From DASQUK01 sp963756425 (GTDB taxonomy: Bacteria > Actinomycetota > Acidimicrobiia > Acidimicrobiales > VFJN01), in assembly GCA_963756425.1 (NCBI GenBank), contig CAVWNW010000008.1, positions 248,001 to 312,000 on the forward strand: a stretch of DNA of 64,000 nt, read 5' to 3'. The notes under the pieces were generated by a model. It saw only the letters and a program-made list of their open reading frames with translations, did no database searches and was not told the DNA's origin. The position numbers were made by a program, and so were the translations under genes. Below, one piece after another: positions 1 to 10,761 of this stretch. Every line of letters starts with the position of its first letter. Positions within the stretch are counted from its first letter, which is position 1.

Positions 1-687
1 CGGTGACCAGCACCCGCACGCGTTGCGGCGCCAGGCCGCGTGCGGGCGCCCGCTGGCCCAGCTTGCTGGAGTCGACGGCCACCACGACCTCGGCGGCCAC
101 GTCGGCCAGTGCCAGCTTGACCTCGGCGTCCTCGAGCGTGGCCTCCGACGTGCCGTGCACCGGGTGCAGGGCGGCGGCCGACATGAACAGCCTCCGCAGT
201 AGCACGTCGTGTGCCGTGCGCGTGGCGAGCGGCCCCACCAGGCTGCCCGTACGGGGGTCGAGCTGGCCGCCCGTCAGCAGGGCCGTCACGCCCGGCTTGT
301 CCTGCAGCGCCGCGAACGTGTCCTGGCCATTGGTCACGACCGTGAGGTCGCGCACGTCACCCAGGTGCACCGACAGGCGCTGGAGGGTGGTCGAGGCGTC
401 GATCCCGATTGCGCCGCCGTCACCCACCAGTGGCGCGAGCTTGGACGCGATCCGGTCCTTGGCCCGGACGTGGCGGCTGTACCGCTCGGCGAACGGCTGG
501 GGGCCGATGGCGACCGCGCCCCGCGGATCCGCTGGACGACGCCCTGCTCGGCGAGCAGGTCGAGGTCGCGCCGGATGGTCATCTCGCTGACGTCGAACAC
601 AACCGCCAACTCGACCACCTTGACCCGTCCCTCGCTCTGCACGCGGGCACCGATGCGCTGCAGGCGGTCGATCGCGTCGATGCTCAC
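1..687 (-). CDS. rhaR: DeoR-family transcriptional regulator, partial and frameshifted
   Basis: Last gene of the rhamnose operon; it runs off the left edge. The GTG start overlaps the kinase stop (GTGA, 684-687). Residues 1-55 form a DeoR winged helix (SEMTIRRDLDLLAEQGVVQR) ending in the family signature RIRGGA. The reading frame breaks inside that signature near position 525: restoring one G in the run CGCGGGGCGC gives RIRGGAVAIGPQPFAERY and then an intact DeoR sugar-sensing domain through DSSKLGQ to the window edge. The ligand is presumably a rhamnose-pathway phosphosugar, inferred from position. The break is most likely a sequencing indel, because both halves are well conserved. Confidence 0.85.
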
Positions 688-2024
688 GACCCACCCGCCC
701 AGGGGTCCGCCAGGTGACGGCGGGCGCCGGCCAGGTCGTCATACACGCCGAGGGAGATCCCCTGGACCAGGGCATTGCCGAGTGCGGTGGCTTCGACCGG
801 GCCCGCGCACACCGGCAACCCCGTCTGCTCGGCCAGGAGGCGGCGGTACAGCGCCGACTGGGCGCCGCCGAACACGTACACGTCGGTCACGTCGCCGAGC
901 TGGCCGAGCACCACCGCCGTGCCGGCCACCTGGGACTCGACGATGCCCCTGACCACCACCGGTGGCGGGGCATCAGTGGCCAGCCCCAGCTCGGCGGTGA
1001 CGATCGCCAGCATGTCGTCGGGATTGAGGAAACGATGGTCGGCGACGTCGAGCACCCGCTCGGGCCCGTCCACCGTTGCCGCCGCTGCGACCAGATCGGG
1101 GATCGAGGGGTTACCCCACGGCGGGCGGCACCGCTCGATCAACCAGGCGCCGGCCAGGTTCTTCAGGAACCGCACGCCCCCCAGGGCGCCGATCTCGTTC
1201 GTGAAGTTCGCGGCCAGTGCGTCGGACGTGAGGTCGGGTTCCGGCCGTTCCCGGCCCACGATGGCCCACGTGCCGGCGGAGACGAACGCCGAGCCGACGC
1301 CCGGGTCGGCTCCCATGGCCACCACCGCCGACGCGGTGTCGTGTCCGCCCACCAGGTGCACCGGCACCCCCTGCCAGGTGCCCACCTGGGTCCCGGCGGC
1401 CAGAATCGGCGGCAGCAGTGCCGGGTCTAGGCCGACCGCCTCAGCCAGCGGCGCCGACCACCGGCCGGTGCGGATGTCCACGAGACCGGTCGTGCCGGCG
1501 CTGCTGCGCTCACCGACGGCCTCGCCGGTCAGGTGGAGCACGAGCAGCTCCGGCAGCATCAGCAGGTGCCGGGCGCCGGCCAGCTCGGCGCGGTCGTGCG
1601 CCGCCACCTGGAACACGGTGTTGAAGGGCTGCAGCTGCACCCCCGTGATCCCGAACAGCACCTCGGCACCGCCCAGCCGGTCCACCACGGATCGGTACCC
1701 CGCAGTGCGGTTGTCGCGGTACGACATCGGGGGCGCCACCAGCTCGCCGCGCCCGTCGAGCAGCCCGTAGTCCACGCCCCAGGTATCGAACCCGATCGAC
1801 GCCACCGGCCCGGCCTCCAGGGCGACGGCAAGGCCCTTCTCCATCTCGGCGACGAGCCGCGGCCAGTCCCATCGCACGTGCCCGCCGGCGTCGGACACTG
1901 GCGCGTGCACGTAGCGGTGGACGACCGACAGCGCCGGCGCACCGTCGCCCAGCTCGGCCCGGCACACGCGGATCGAGGACGCGCCGAAGTCGACGGCGAC
2001 GACCGCGACCGGCGCCTGGGTCAT
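684..2024 (-). CDS. rhaK: Rhamnulokinase (FGGY family)
   Basis: ATP-dependent kinase of 446 residues, expected to convert L-rhamnulose to L-rhamnulose 1-phosphate in the cytoplasm. The N terminus carries the phosphate-binding loop VDFGASSIRV, followed by FDTWGVDYGLLD, the sugar-site stretch MSYRDNRT, and the C-terminal ATPase signature VFGGAQSALYRRLLAEQT with a following GNALVQG. These are typical of RhaB-type kinases. I start it at the ATG four bases after the isomerase stop; upstream codons in this frame encode arginine-rich non-coding-like sequence. The stop overlaps the regulator start. Assignment to rhamnulose rests on the isomerase, aldolase and mutarotase alongside. Confidence 0.93.
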   Translation of the reverse strand: MTQAPVAVVAVDFGASSIRVCRAELGDGAPALSVVHRYVHAPVSDAGGHVRWDWPRLVAEMEKGLAVALEAGPVASIGFDTWGVDYGLLDGRGELVAPPMSYRDNRTAGYRSVVDRLGGAEVLFGITGVQLQPFNTVFQVAAHDRAELAGARHLLMLPELLVLHLTGEAVGERSSAGTTGLVDIRTGRWSAPLAEAVGLDPALLPPILAAGTQVGTWQGVPVHLVGGHDTASAVVAMGADPGVGSAFVSAGTWAIVGRERPEPDLTSDALAANFTNEIGALGGVRFLKNLAGAWLIERCRPPWGNPSIPDLVAAAATVDGPERVLDVADHRFLNPDDMLAIVTAELGLATDAPPPVVVRGIVESQVAGTAVVLGQLGDVTDVYVFGGAQSALYRRLLAEQTGLPVCAGPVEATALGNALVQGISLGVYDDLAGARRHLADPWAGGS

Positions 2025-2028
2025 GGCG

Positions 2029-3324
2029 CTACAGCCCCGTCGCCAACGAGTCGGCGCCCCGCGTCGCGGTGACCGCGGCCCGGTAGCCGACCGCCCGGAA
2101 CGTGGCCAGCGGCTCCAGCGCCGCGCCGTTGCGCCGCCGGGCCTCGGCCACCAGTGGACGCACATCGGTCCGGAACCCGCGGTGCAACACCTCGGCCGCA
2201 CGCGCCGGGTCGTTCCCCTGCTGGGCATCGGCCAGGTCGGCACGGTTGACGCACAGGGCCTGCGCCAGTGCCACCTGCAGGGCGTCGGTCGCCTGGATCA
2301 GGTCCTCGAGCGGGTCCTTGAGGTTGTGGCTCTCGTCGATCATGTACGCGGCTGCCGGCATCCGCCCGCCACCGGCCTCGAGCAGCTCACCGACGATGAG
2401 GAAGAGCTGGAACGGCGTGATCGAGCCGACCGTCAGGTCGTCGTCGCCGTACTTGGAGTCGTTGAAGTGGAAGCCGCCCAGCCGGCCCACCATCGCGAGC
2501 CGCGACACCACCTGCTCGATGTTGGTGTTGGGCAGGTGGTGGCCGAGGTCGACGAGGCACTTGACCCGGTCACCGGTGCCCTGCGCCAGGAGCAGCGACG
2601 TGCCCCAGTCGTTGTTGACCGACGAGTAGAAGGCCGGCTCATAGGGCTTGTGCTCGGTGTACATCTCCCAGTCGTCGGGCACGTGGGCGTAGATCTCCCC
2701 GAGCCCCGCCAGCACCCGCTCGAACTGGCCGCGGAAGCTGGCCTGGCCCGGGTGGTTCATGCCGTCCGACAGCCACACGGTCAGCGCCCGCGACCCCAGC
2801 TCGACCCCGAGGTCGATCACGTAGCGGTTGTGCTCGACCGCTGCGCGCCGGGCGCCGTCGTCGACGTTGGCCAGGCTGCCGAACTTGTACGAAACCTTCC
2901 GATCGTTGGTGGTCGAGGGGTTGTCCTGGAACGTGTTGGAGTTCATGGCGTCGAAGCCGATGCCCAGCTCCTCGGCGTGGCGCCGTAGAGCGGCGGCGCC
3001 GGCGCCCAATCCCGGGTCGTCCCACGGCACGTGGAGGCTGACCGTGCGGTTGGCGCCGGTGAGCGAGTTGAGCATCGCGATGTCGTCGATCTTCTCGACG
3101 GTGTCGCGCGGCTCGCCGCCGCCCGGGAACCGGCCGAAGCGGGTGCCGCCCGTGCCCACCGCCCAGGACGGGGCGGCGGCGCTGAACCGGGACACCTCGG
3201 CGATCACCGCCTCGCCGTCGACACCCGACCGACCCACCACGTCGACGGCATGCTCCAGGTCGGACTCGTGCCACGACAGGCGGATCTGGTTCTCCTCCTC
3301 GATGCGGCTCCGGTAGATCGTCAT
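2029..3324 (-). CDS. rhaI: L-rhamnose isomerase (RhaI type)
   Basis: Cytoplasmic TIM-barrel aldose-ketose isomerase of 431 residues interconverting L-rhamnose and L-rhamnulose. It resembles the Pseudomonas/Rhizobium RhaI type rather than E. coli RhaA. Visible metal and substrate elements include MYTEHKPYEPAFY, VDLGHHLPNTNIEQ, GGFHFNDSKYGDDDL and the late YMIDESHNLKDP, matching the Glu/Asp/His metal-site pattern of the family. A strong ribosome site (GGAGAGGAGCTC) precedes the ATG. It lies 24 bases after the aldolase fusion and four bases before the kinase, so the three are almost certainly co-transcribed. Confidence 0.94.
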   Translation of the reverse strand: MTIYRSRIEEENQIRLSWHESDLEHAVDVVGRSGVDGEAVIAEVSRFSAAAPSWAVGTGGTRFGRFPGGGEPRDTVEKIDDIAMLNSLTGANRTVSLHVPWDDPGLGAGAAALRRHAEELGIGFDAMNSNTFQDNPSTTNDRKVSYKFGSLANVDDGARRAAVEHNRYVIDLGVELGSRALTVWLSDGMNHPGQASFRGQFERVLAGLGEIYAHVPDDWEMYTEHKPYEPAFYSSVNNDWGTSLLLAQGTGDRVKCLVDLGHHLPNTNIEQVVSRLAMVGRLGGFHFNDSKYGDDDLTVGSITPFQLFLIVGELLEAGGGRMPAAAYMIDESHNLKDPLEDLIQATDALQVALAQALCVNRADLADAQQGNDPARAAEVLHRGFRTDVRPLVAEARRRNGAALEPLATFRAVGYRAAVTATRGADSLATGL

Positions 3325-3348
3325 CGCGAGCTCCTCTCCTCTCGAGCG

Positions 3349-5400
3349 TCACCTGAGGAACGCCATCGGCACCCCGCTGTCGACCGGCAGGATCGTGCCC
3401 GTCGTCAGGGCCAGCTCCCCGGAGCACAGGGCGAAGACGGCGTCGGCCACATGCTCGGGCAGTACCTCGTGACCGAGGACCGTGCGCCCCGCGTAGAACT
3501 TGCCGAGGTCCTCCGGTGGCACGCCGTACACCTTGGCGCGCTCCTCCCCCCATGCGCCCTCGAAGATGCCGGAGCCCCGCACCACGCCGTCGGGATTGAC
3601 GCCGTTGACACGGACGCCGAGCGGCCCGAGCTCCGTCGCCAGCAGGCGCACCTGGTGCGCCTGGTCGGCCTTGGCGGCGCTATAGGCGACATTGCCCTTG
3701 CCGGCGACCACCGCGTTCTTGGACACGACGTAGACGATGTCGCCCGGCAAGCCCTGGGCCGCCATCGCCTTGGCGGCCTCACGGCTGACGAGGAACGAGC
3801 CCCGGGCCATCACCCGGTGCTGCAGGTCCCAGTCGGCCGACGTGGTCTCGACCAGCGGCTTGGAGATCGACAGGCCGGCGTTGTTGACCACCAGGTCGAC
3901 GCCCCCGAAGGCCGCGGCCGCCTCGCGGACAGCCGCCTCCACCGCAGCCTCGTCGCTTACGTCGACCTCGACCGCCGCCGCCGCGTCCGGCCCGCCCAGC
4001 TGCTCGGCCGCGGCCCTCGCACCCGAAGCGTCGCGGTCGGCGAGCACCACGGCAGCGCCCTCCGCCGCCAGGCGGGCGGCGACGGCGCGACCGATGCCGG
4101 ACGCGGCGCCGGTCACGAAGGCGACCCGACCCGCGAGCGGCCTGGGGGCCGGCAGCCGGCGCAGCTTCGCCTCCTCCAGCTCCCAGTACTCGATGCGGAA
4201 CTTCTCGGACTCGTCGATCGGCCGGTACGACGAGACCGCCTCGGCGCCGCGCATCACGTTGATGGCGTTGACGTAGAACTCGCCCGCGATCCGCGCCGCC
4301 CGCGCATCGGCCCCGAAGCTGAACATGCCGACACCGGGGACCAGCACGATCACCGGATCGGCGCCCCGCATGGGCGGCGAGTCGGGACGTGCATGCCGGC
4401 GGTAGTAGCCGGCGTAGTCGTCGCGGTAGGCGGCATGCAGCTCGTGCAGCCGGGACACGAGCTCGTCGACCGGCGCCGTCGCCGGCACGTCGAGCAGCAG
4501 CGGGCGCACCTTGGTGCGTATGAAGTGGTCGGGGCACGACGTGCCCAGGGGTGCCAGCCGGGCGACGGCCTCCCGACCCAGGAAGTCGAGCACCAGCTCG
4601 CTGTCCGTTAGCCGTCCGACCATCAGTCGATCGGTGGAGCACAGGCCCCGGATGTGGGGAGCGAGCTCCCCGGCCAGGCGCCGGCGGTCATCGGGCGGCA
4701 GCGGCTCGTACCCGGCGCGCATCGCGCCCAGCGGATCAGGCCGGCCCCGCTCGGCGATGAAGCGCTCGGCGCGGCGGATCACGTCGAGCGAGATCGCCTC
4801 GCAAGCGTCGGACGTGTCGGCCCAGGTCGTCAGCCCGTGGCCCCCCAGCACCACGCCCCGCAGGCCGGGATTGTCGGCCGCCAGCGATGCGATCTGCAGG
4901 CCCAGCTCGAAGCCGGGTCGGCGCCAGGGCACCCACGCCACCTCGCGGCCGAAGCAGTCCTTGGTCAACGCCTCGCCATCCACCGCCGCCGCCAGGGCGA
5001 TCACTGCGTCGGGATGCAGGTGATCCACGTGGCGCGCATCCACCAGCGCGTGCATCGCGGTGTCGATCGACGGCGTTGCGCCGCCGGTCCCCCAGCGACA
5101 GTGATCGAAGGCGGCCACCATCTCGTCCTCGTGATCGACGCCGCGGTACACGGCTTGCAGGGCGCGCACACGGTCGAGCCGCAGGGTCGCCAGGCCGTCG
5201 GGTCGAAGCGTGCCGAGGTCGCCACCCGAGCCCTTCACGTACAGCACCTCGCTGGGCTCGCCGGTCACGGGATCGGTGACCGGGGCCTTGGACGACGTGT
5301 TGCCGCCCCCGTAGTTCGTCACCCGCGCGTCGGACCCGAGCACATGGGAGCGCTCGATGAGCACAGCGACCTCGGGTGGCATCACCGCGGCGTCACTCAT
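3349..5400 (-). CDS. rhaD: Bifunctional rhamnulose-1-phosphate aldolase / short-chain dehydrogenase
   Basis: Fusion of 683 residues. Residues ~1-390 are a class II aldolase domain with NYGGGNTSSK, the HLHPD zinc motif and GGHGLTTW; residues ~430-683 are a Rossmann SDR with TGAASGIG, NNAG and the YSAAK catalytic pair. The known RhaD/RhaE arrangement splits rhamnulose 1-phosphate into dihydroxyacetone phosphate and L-lactaldehyde and oxidises the lactaldehyde to lactate. The start is the ATG overlapping the mutarotase stop by ATGA; the longer frame upstream simply reads through the mutarotase gene. It is often annotated as bifunctional aldolase/alcohol dehydrogenase. Confidence 0.94.
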   Translation of the reverse strand: MSDAAVMPPEVAVLIERSHVLGSDARVTNYGGGNTSSKAPVTDPVTGEPSEVLYVKGSGGDLGTLRPDGLATLRLDRVRALQAVYRGVDHEDEMVAAFDHCRWGTGGATPSIDTAMHALVDARHVDHLHPDAVIALAAAVDGEALTKDCFGREVAWVPWRRPGFELGLQIASLAADNPGLRGVVLGGHGLTTWADTSDACEAISLDVIRRAERFIAERGRPDPLGAMRAGYEPLPPDDRRRLAGELAPHIRGLCSTDRLMVGRLTDSELVLDFLGREAVARLAPLGTSCPDHFIRTKVRPLLLDVPATAPVDELVSRLHELHAAYRDDYAGYYRRHARPDSPPMRGADPVIVLVPGVGMFSFGADARAARIAGEFYVNAINVMRGAEAVSSYRPIDESEKFRIEYWELEEAKLRRLPAPRPLAGRVAFVTGAASGIGRAVAARLAAEGAAVVLADRDASGARAAAEQLGGPDAAAAVEVDVSDEAAVEAAVREAAAAFGGVDLVVNNAGLSISKPLVETTSADWDLQHRVMARGSFLVSREAAKAMAAQGLPGDIVYVVSKNAVVAGKGNVAYSAAKADQAHQVRLLATELGPLGVRVNGVNPDGVVRGSGIFEGAWGEERAKVYGVPPEDLGKFYAGRTVLGHEVLPEHVADAVFALCSGELALTTGTILPVDSGVPMAFLR

Positions 5401-5717
5401 GGGAGGTGGAACACCTCCTCGAGCTCTTCCATCATCTGATCGGCGGGCAGAGCGGACCCCTCGAAGAATGGCGCCATCATCGCCTGCCACCTCTCGTTGA
5501 CAGGCTCGGATGCCATGGCGGCTCGGGCGTCGGCCAGGCCGGCCGGCGTCTCCACGTACCCGAACAGCGTGCCGTCCTCCCGGAGGAAGAGCGAGTAGTT
5601 GTGCCAACCCGCCCGGCGCAGGGCGTCGAGCATCTCCGGCCAGACCGCGGCGTGGTGGCGCCGGTACTCGGCGGCCATCTCGGGCCTGATCCTCAGCGTG
5701 AATCCGACTCGGGTCAC
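5397..5717 (-). CDS. rhaM: L-rhamnose mutarotase
   Basis: Small dimeric alpha-beta barrel enzyme (106 residues, the normal family length) that interconverts alpha and beta anomers of L-rhamnose so that the isomerase is supplied. Family landmarks are VGFTLRIRPE, YRRHHAAVWPEM, the aromatic patch WHNYSLF, LFGYVE and NERWQAMMAPFF. The GTG start at 5717 is preceded by GAGGAGG at good spacing and gives the conserved N terminus; the longer reading adds a proline/glycine-rich leader with no match to the family. The stop overlaps the aldolase ATG. Confidence 0.93.
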   Translation of the reverse strand: MTRVGFTLRIRPEMAAEYRRHHAAVWPEMLDALRRAGWHNYSLFLREDGTLFGYVETPAGLADARAAMASEPVNERWQAMMAPFFEGSALPADQMMEELEEVFHLP

Positions 5718-5793
5718 GGGCACATCCTCCTCGGAGCCATCGTCAGGGCGGCCCGGGCCGGCGGGACCCACCGCCGGCCCGGGCCGCGTGGCC

Positions 5794-6894
5794 TCACGAC
5801 TCGTCGACGTTCTCCTCGGTGTAGACGGTGAACGGCCCCATCACGATGCGCAGGCCGTTGTCACGCGTCGGATCCGTCTCGATCGTGTACTCACCCATGC
5901 GGCCGGCCGTGAAAGCCTGACCCTCGGCAGCCTCGATCTGACCGGTGGCGATCCCGTAGGTCGCGTAGTAGGTGAGGTAGCCGAGGTCGACGAAGCTCCA
6001 CAACGCGAACTGTGGCGCGCAGCCGCTTTGCGTGTACTCACGCATCTCCTCGGGCAGGCCCAGTCCGGACACCTTGACCTGGTCACACAACCCCTCGTCG
6101 GTCATGGCCTTGCCGGCGGCGGCGATGCCAACCGTCGTGGGGGCCATGATCAGCTCCAGGTCGGGATGCGAGTCGATGAGGCCCAGGGCCTGGTTATACG
6201 ACTCGTCGGAGTCGTCGTTGCCGTAAACGGTGTCGACGAGCTCGAGGTTGGCGTACTTCTCGTCCTGGAGCGCCTCTTCGAGGGCCGCGATCCACGCGTT
6301 CTGGTTGGCCGCGTCGGGCGAGGCCGACAGGATGGCGAACTGGCCGCCGTCGTCGCCGAGGATCTCGAGCGCCATGTCGGCCATGACCACACCCGTCTCG
6401 TCGAAGTCGACCTGGGCAACAAACAGGCTCTCGCCCTCGCCCGACGGGATCGGCGAATCCCAGCTCACGACCGACACGTCCGCGTCGGTCGCGGCGTCGA
6501 CACCGGACTGGATCTGCTCGCCGGCGTTGTTCGAGATCATCACCGCGTCGACACCCTGGGTGGCGGCGTTGGTCATGGTCTCGATCTGCCCGGTCGGGTC
6601 CTCACACGTGGACGGACCCAGGAACTCGGGCTCCGAGGTCCCCAGCTCCTCCGCCGCCTCCTGCGCACCCTCGTTGGCTTGGTCGAACACGGCGATGCCG
6701 GTGCACTTCGGGAGCAGGATGGCGTTCATGTCGTCACCCGCCTCGATGGTGACGGCCTCCCCGGCCGCACCGCCTCCCTCGGACCCGCCCTCGTCCGACG
6801 TACTCGCCTGAGTGTCGTCATCGTCGTCACCGCAGGCGACGGCACCGACGAGGGCCAGGCTCAGCATCACTGCCATCAACTTGTGAGGTCTCAT
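5794..6894 (-). CDS. rhaS: Rhamnose ABC transporter substrate-binding lipoprotein
   Basis: Periplasmic-binding-protein-type lipoprotein of 366 residues. A signal peptide ends in the lipobox LVGAVAC, followed by an Asp/Ser/Gly-rich tether and two type I sugar-binding lobes of the RbsB/RhaS class (the stretches IEAGDDMNAILLPKCTGI, NNAGEQIQSGVDAA, VSWDSPIP, TVYGNDDSDE). The ATG at 6894 sits behind GGAGAGGGGACG. Cys pairs in the mature protein may form a disulfide. It delivers sugar, by context L-rhamnose, to the two permeases encoded just upstream. Confidence 0.9.
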   Translation of the reverse strand: MRPHKLMAVMLSLALVGAVACGDDDDDTQASTSDEGGSEGGGAAGEAVTIEAGDDMNAILLPKCTGIAVFDQANEGAQEAAEELGTSEPEFLGPSTCEDPTGQIETMTNAATQGVDAVMISNNAGEQIQSGVDAATDADVSVVSWDSPIPSGEGESLFVAQVDFDETGVVMADMALEILGDDGGQFAILSASPDAANQNAWIAALEEALQDEKYANLELVDTVYGNDDSDESYNQALGLIDSHPDLELIMAPTTVGIAAAGKAMTDEGLCDQVKVSGLGLPEEMREYTQSGCAPQFALWSFVDLGYLTYYATYGIATGQIEAAEGQAFTAGRMGEYTIETDPTRDNGLRIVMGPFTVYTEENVDES

Positions 6895-6973
6895 CGTCCC
6901 CTCTCCTTCTCGTCGAGGGCCGCCCTCGACGTAGATCTGTGTGTTGCCGCGCGCACGCGCGCGGTCGTCGATC

Positions 6974-7945
6974 TCATGCCTCCGCCTCCACCTCGCGCCG
7001 GCGCAGGGGCAGGCGGTCAAGCAGGTTCTGCGCCAGCACCGACACGATCAGCAGCGCCCCGATCACCCCTGTCTGGGTGTTCGCCTCGACGTTCGCCAGG
7101 CCCAACCCGTTGCGCAGGTTCAGCACGATGCAGATCGCCAGCGCGACGCCCAGCAGGGTGCCGGAGCCGCCGAAGATGCTGACGCCCCCGAGCAGCACCA
7201 TCGTGATGATGTCGAGCTCGAAGCCCTCCCCGATGTTGGCTCGCACCGAGCCGAGGCGGGCCGCGAACAGCACCCCCGCGACGCCGGCCACGAGCCCCGA
7301 CATCGTGAACAGCGTGAGCTTCACTCGAGCGACGTCGATCCCCGAGAAGCGCGCGACGTCGGCGTTGTTGCCGATCACATACACGCGACGCCCGAACGAC
7401 GTCCGGTGGAGGACGACGCCGCCCACCACCAGCATCACGAGGAACAGCACCAGCGCGAACGGCATCGGGCCGAGGAAGTCGGCGCGACCCAGGTCCCCGA
7501 ACCACTCGGGGAACTCGCCGATCGATCGATCCTCCAGCAGGATCCGCGCCGCCCCCCGGAAGCCGATGAGGCCGGCAAGCGTGACCACGAGCGACGAGAT
7601 CCCCGTCCTCGCGACCACGAGGCCCTGGACGAAGCCGGCGGACGCCCCCGCTGCCAAAGCGATGACGATGGCCAGCCCGAACGGCACGCCGGACTCGTGG
7701 GCGGTGGCGAGGACGCAGGCAGCGAACGCCATGACCGACGCCACCGACAGGTCGATCTCGCCGTTGATGATGACGAAGGTCATCGCCACCGCAATGATGA
7801 CCTTCTCGATCGACAGCCGGAACAGGTTCACGAAGTTGTCGACATCGAGGTAGACGGGGGACTGCGTGGCGTTGTAGGCGATCGTTCCGACGAGGATGAC
7901 CGCCAGCAGCAGCTCCCAGCTTCGCTCGCGGGCCCAGTCAGGCAT
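6974..7945 (-). CDS. rhaQ: Sugar ABC transporter permease (second)
   Basis: Inner-membrane permease of 323 residues with about eight to ten hydrophobic segments and the BPD_transp_2/RbsC signature INGEIDLSVASVMAFAA followed by the conserved loop LGGVSIFGGSGTLLGVAL. Its ATG overlaps the end of the other permease by eight bases, implying translational coupling. It forms the heterodimeric membrane channel of the rhamnose importer with the product of 7938-9086. The gap of 79 bases before the binding-protein gene contains that gene's ribosome site and no obvious terminator. Confidence 0.9.
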   Translation of the reverse strand: MPDWARERSWELLLAVILVGTIAYNATQSPVYLDVDNFVNLFRLSIEKVIIAVAMTFVIINGEIDLSVASVMAFAACVLATAHESGVPFGLAIVIALAAGASAGFVQGLVVARTGISSLVVTLAGLIGFRGAARILLEDRSIGEFPEWFGDLGRADFLGPMPFALVLFLVMLVVGGVVLHRTSFGRRVYVIGNNADVARFSGIDVARVKLTLFTMSGLVAGVAGVLFAARLGSVRANIGEGFELDIITMVLLGGVSIFGGSGTLLGVALAICIVLNLRNGLGLANVEANTQTGVIGALLIVSVLAQNLLDRLPLRRREVEAEA

Positions 7946-9086
7946 CGCTCACCTCCCCGGTCTGCTCGGCGCCGGTGAGGGCGGGGACCTTGGTCGCGTC
8001 GGATTCGTCGGTCGAGGACGCATCGACCTTGGTGTGAGGACGGGCTTCCGCCGACCACCGCCGGCGGAAGCGCCGACCGATCACGACGTCTGCGATCACC
8101 GCCGCAAGGATCAGCGCCCCGAGGATCGCGTTGCGCCAGAACTCGCTCACCTGGGGGACACGAACCAGGCTCTGGTCGAGCACGTCGATCAGGACCGCTC
8201 CCAGGAACGCACCGACCAGCGTGCCCGAGCCGCCCAGGACGCTGACGCCGCCCACGACCGCCGCCGCCACCGAATCCAGTTCGAGGCCCTGCCCGGCGAC
8301 GACGGTGATGTTGCCGAAGCGAGACAGGAACAGGAACCCGGCGAAGCCCGACAGCGTGCCGCAGGCGACGAAGGCGCCCAGCACCAGCCGCCGGGTGGGC
8401 AGGCCGGCCTGGGCGGCCGCCTCCGGGTTCGAGCCGATGGCGTACAGCCGTCGCCCCCAGCGCAGGCGCTGCATCGCGACCTGGAGCACGGCGACGATCA
8501 CGACGACGACCGCGAACACCACCCGGATGTCGAGGCCCCCGATGCTGAACGCCGTGCGGGTGGGCAGGTCCACCACCCACGACGGCAACGAGTCGGCTGT
8601 GATCGTCTTGCCCTCGCCGTGGGAGATCAGCCAGCTGCGGTAGATCGCCAGGGTGCCGAGGGTTGTGATGATGGCGGGGACCCGCCCGTAGGCCACGATC
8701 ACGCCGTTGATCGCGCCGAGCAGCGCGCCGAGGCCCACCGCGAGGGCGATGGCGACCGCCGGCGACGCCGAGGGATTGGACGATGCGAACTGGCCCGTGA
8801 GGTACGCGCTCACGCCCACGATCGACCCCACCGACAGGTCGATGTTGCGCGTGACGATGACCATCGTCTGAGCGACGGCCAGCACCGCGGTGATCGCCAC
8901 GCTGGTCGTCACCCGGTTGAAGAACCGGCCGCTGAAGTAGTCGTCGACCAGGAAGCTGAACACCAGCAGCGCGACGAGGATCACGCCCAACAGCGACAGT
9001 TCCTTCACTCGTTCCGGTCGGATCCAGACCGCGGTGCGGCCCGGCCGACTGCGTGTCCCCCGGAGGCCGGCGACGTCGGTGCTCAC
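7938..9086 (-). CDS. rhaP: Sugar ABC transporter permease (first)
   Basis: RbsC-type permease of 382 residues. After a basic cytoplasmic N terminus come multiple membrane helices, the signature TRNIDLSVGSIVGVSAYL and the late loop VVGGVSVLGGSGTLVGAFLG. The C-terminal ~55 residues are a hydrophilic Thr/Asp/Glu-rich tail. The GTG start lies one base after the ATPase stop. Partner of the neighbouring permease in a carbohydrate importer. Confidence 0.9.
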   Translation of the reverse strand: MSTDVAGLRGTRSRPGRTAVWIRPERVKELSLLGVILVALLVFSFLVDDYFSGRFFNRVTTSVAITAVLAVAQTMVIVTRNIDLSVGSIVGVSAYLTGQFASSNPSASPAVAIALAVGLGALLGAINGVIVAYGRVPAIITTLGTLAIYRSWLISHGEGKTITADSLPSWVVDLPTRTAFSIGGLDIRVVFAVVVVIVAVLQVAMQRLRWGRRLYAIGSNPEAAAQAGLPTRRLVLGAFVACGTLSGFAGFLFLSRFGNITVVAGQGLELDSVAAAVVGGVSVLGGSGTLVGAFLGAVLIDVLDQSLVRVPQVSEFWRNAILGALILAAVIADVVIGRRFRRRWSAEARPHTKVDASSTDESDATKVPALTGAEQTGEVSDA

Positions 9087-9087
9087 G

Positions 9088-10599
<1,512 letters not shown>

Positions 10600-10673
10600 C
10601 GGATCAGAGCCCGTCCGATCCACGCCGCGCCACAACCGAACGGACCACGTGCTCCCCCCTCGGGCCCACGTTC

Positions 10674-10684
10674 GTAACTGTTAC
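10674..10684. promoter_or_regulatory. Palindromic GTAACTGTTAC, candidate rhamnose-operon operator
   Basis: A perfect inverted repeat GTAAC-T-GTTAC lies about 75 bases upstream of the ATPase start, followed on the plus strand by CATTAAC, a second partial half-site. The AT-rich composition stands out in this GC-rich intergenic region. DeoR-type regulators commonly bind such short repeats near their operon promoters; the DeoR gene is the last gene of this operon. The assignment is inference. Confidence 0.45.
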
Positions 10685-10748
10685 TTCTCACATTAACTCA
10701 CACACCGATGCGCGGCAATCGGCGCGACCTTGCGAGATCCGTCGCCAG

Positions 10749-10761
10749 TAGCGTGGCGGCG
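10749..10761 (+). promoter_or_regulatory. Leaderless-type -10 box before the TetR gene
   Basis: TAGCGT (10749-10754) lies seven bases before the ATG at 10762, with no convincing ribosome-binding sequence. The same arrangement is found before several other genes here. It supports the start at 10762 rather than the in-frame ATG at 10708. Confidence 0.5.

Noticed and set aside
3031..7182. Plus-strand frames of more than 500 codons across the rhamnose genes
   Set aside because: They are antisense shadows of the minus-strand rhamnose genes; composition is Arg/His/Gln-rich and no domain is recognisable.
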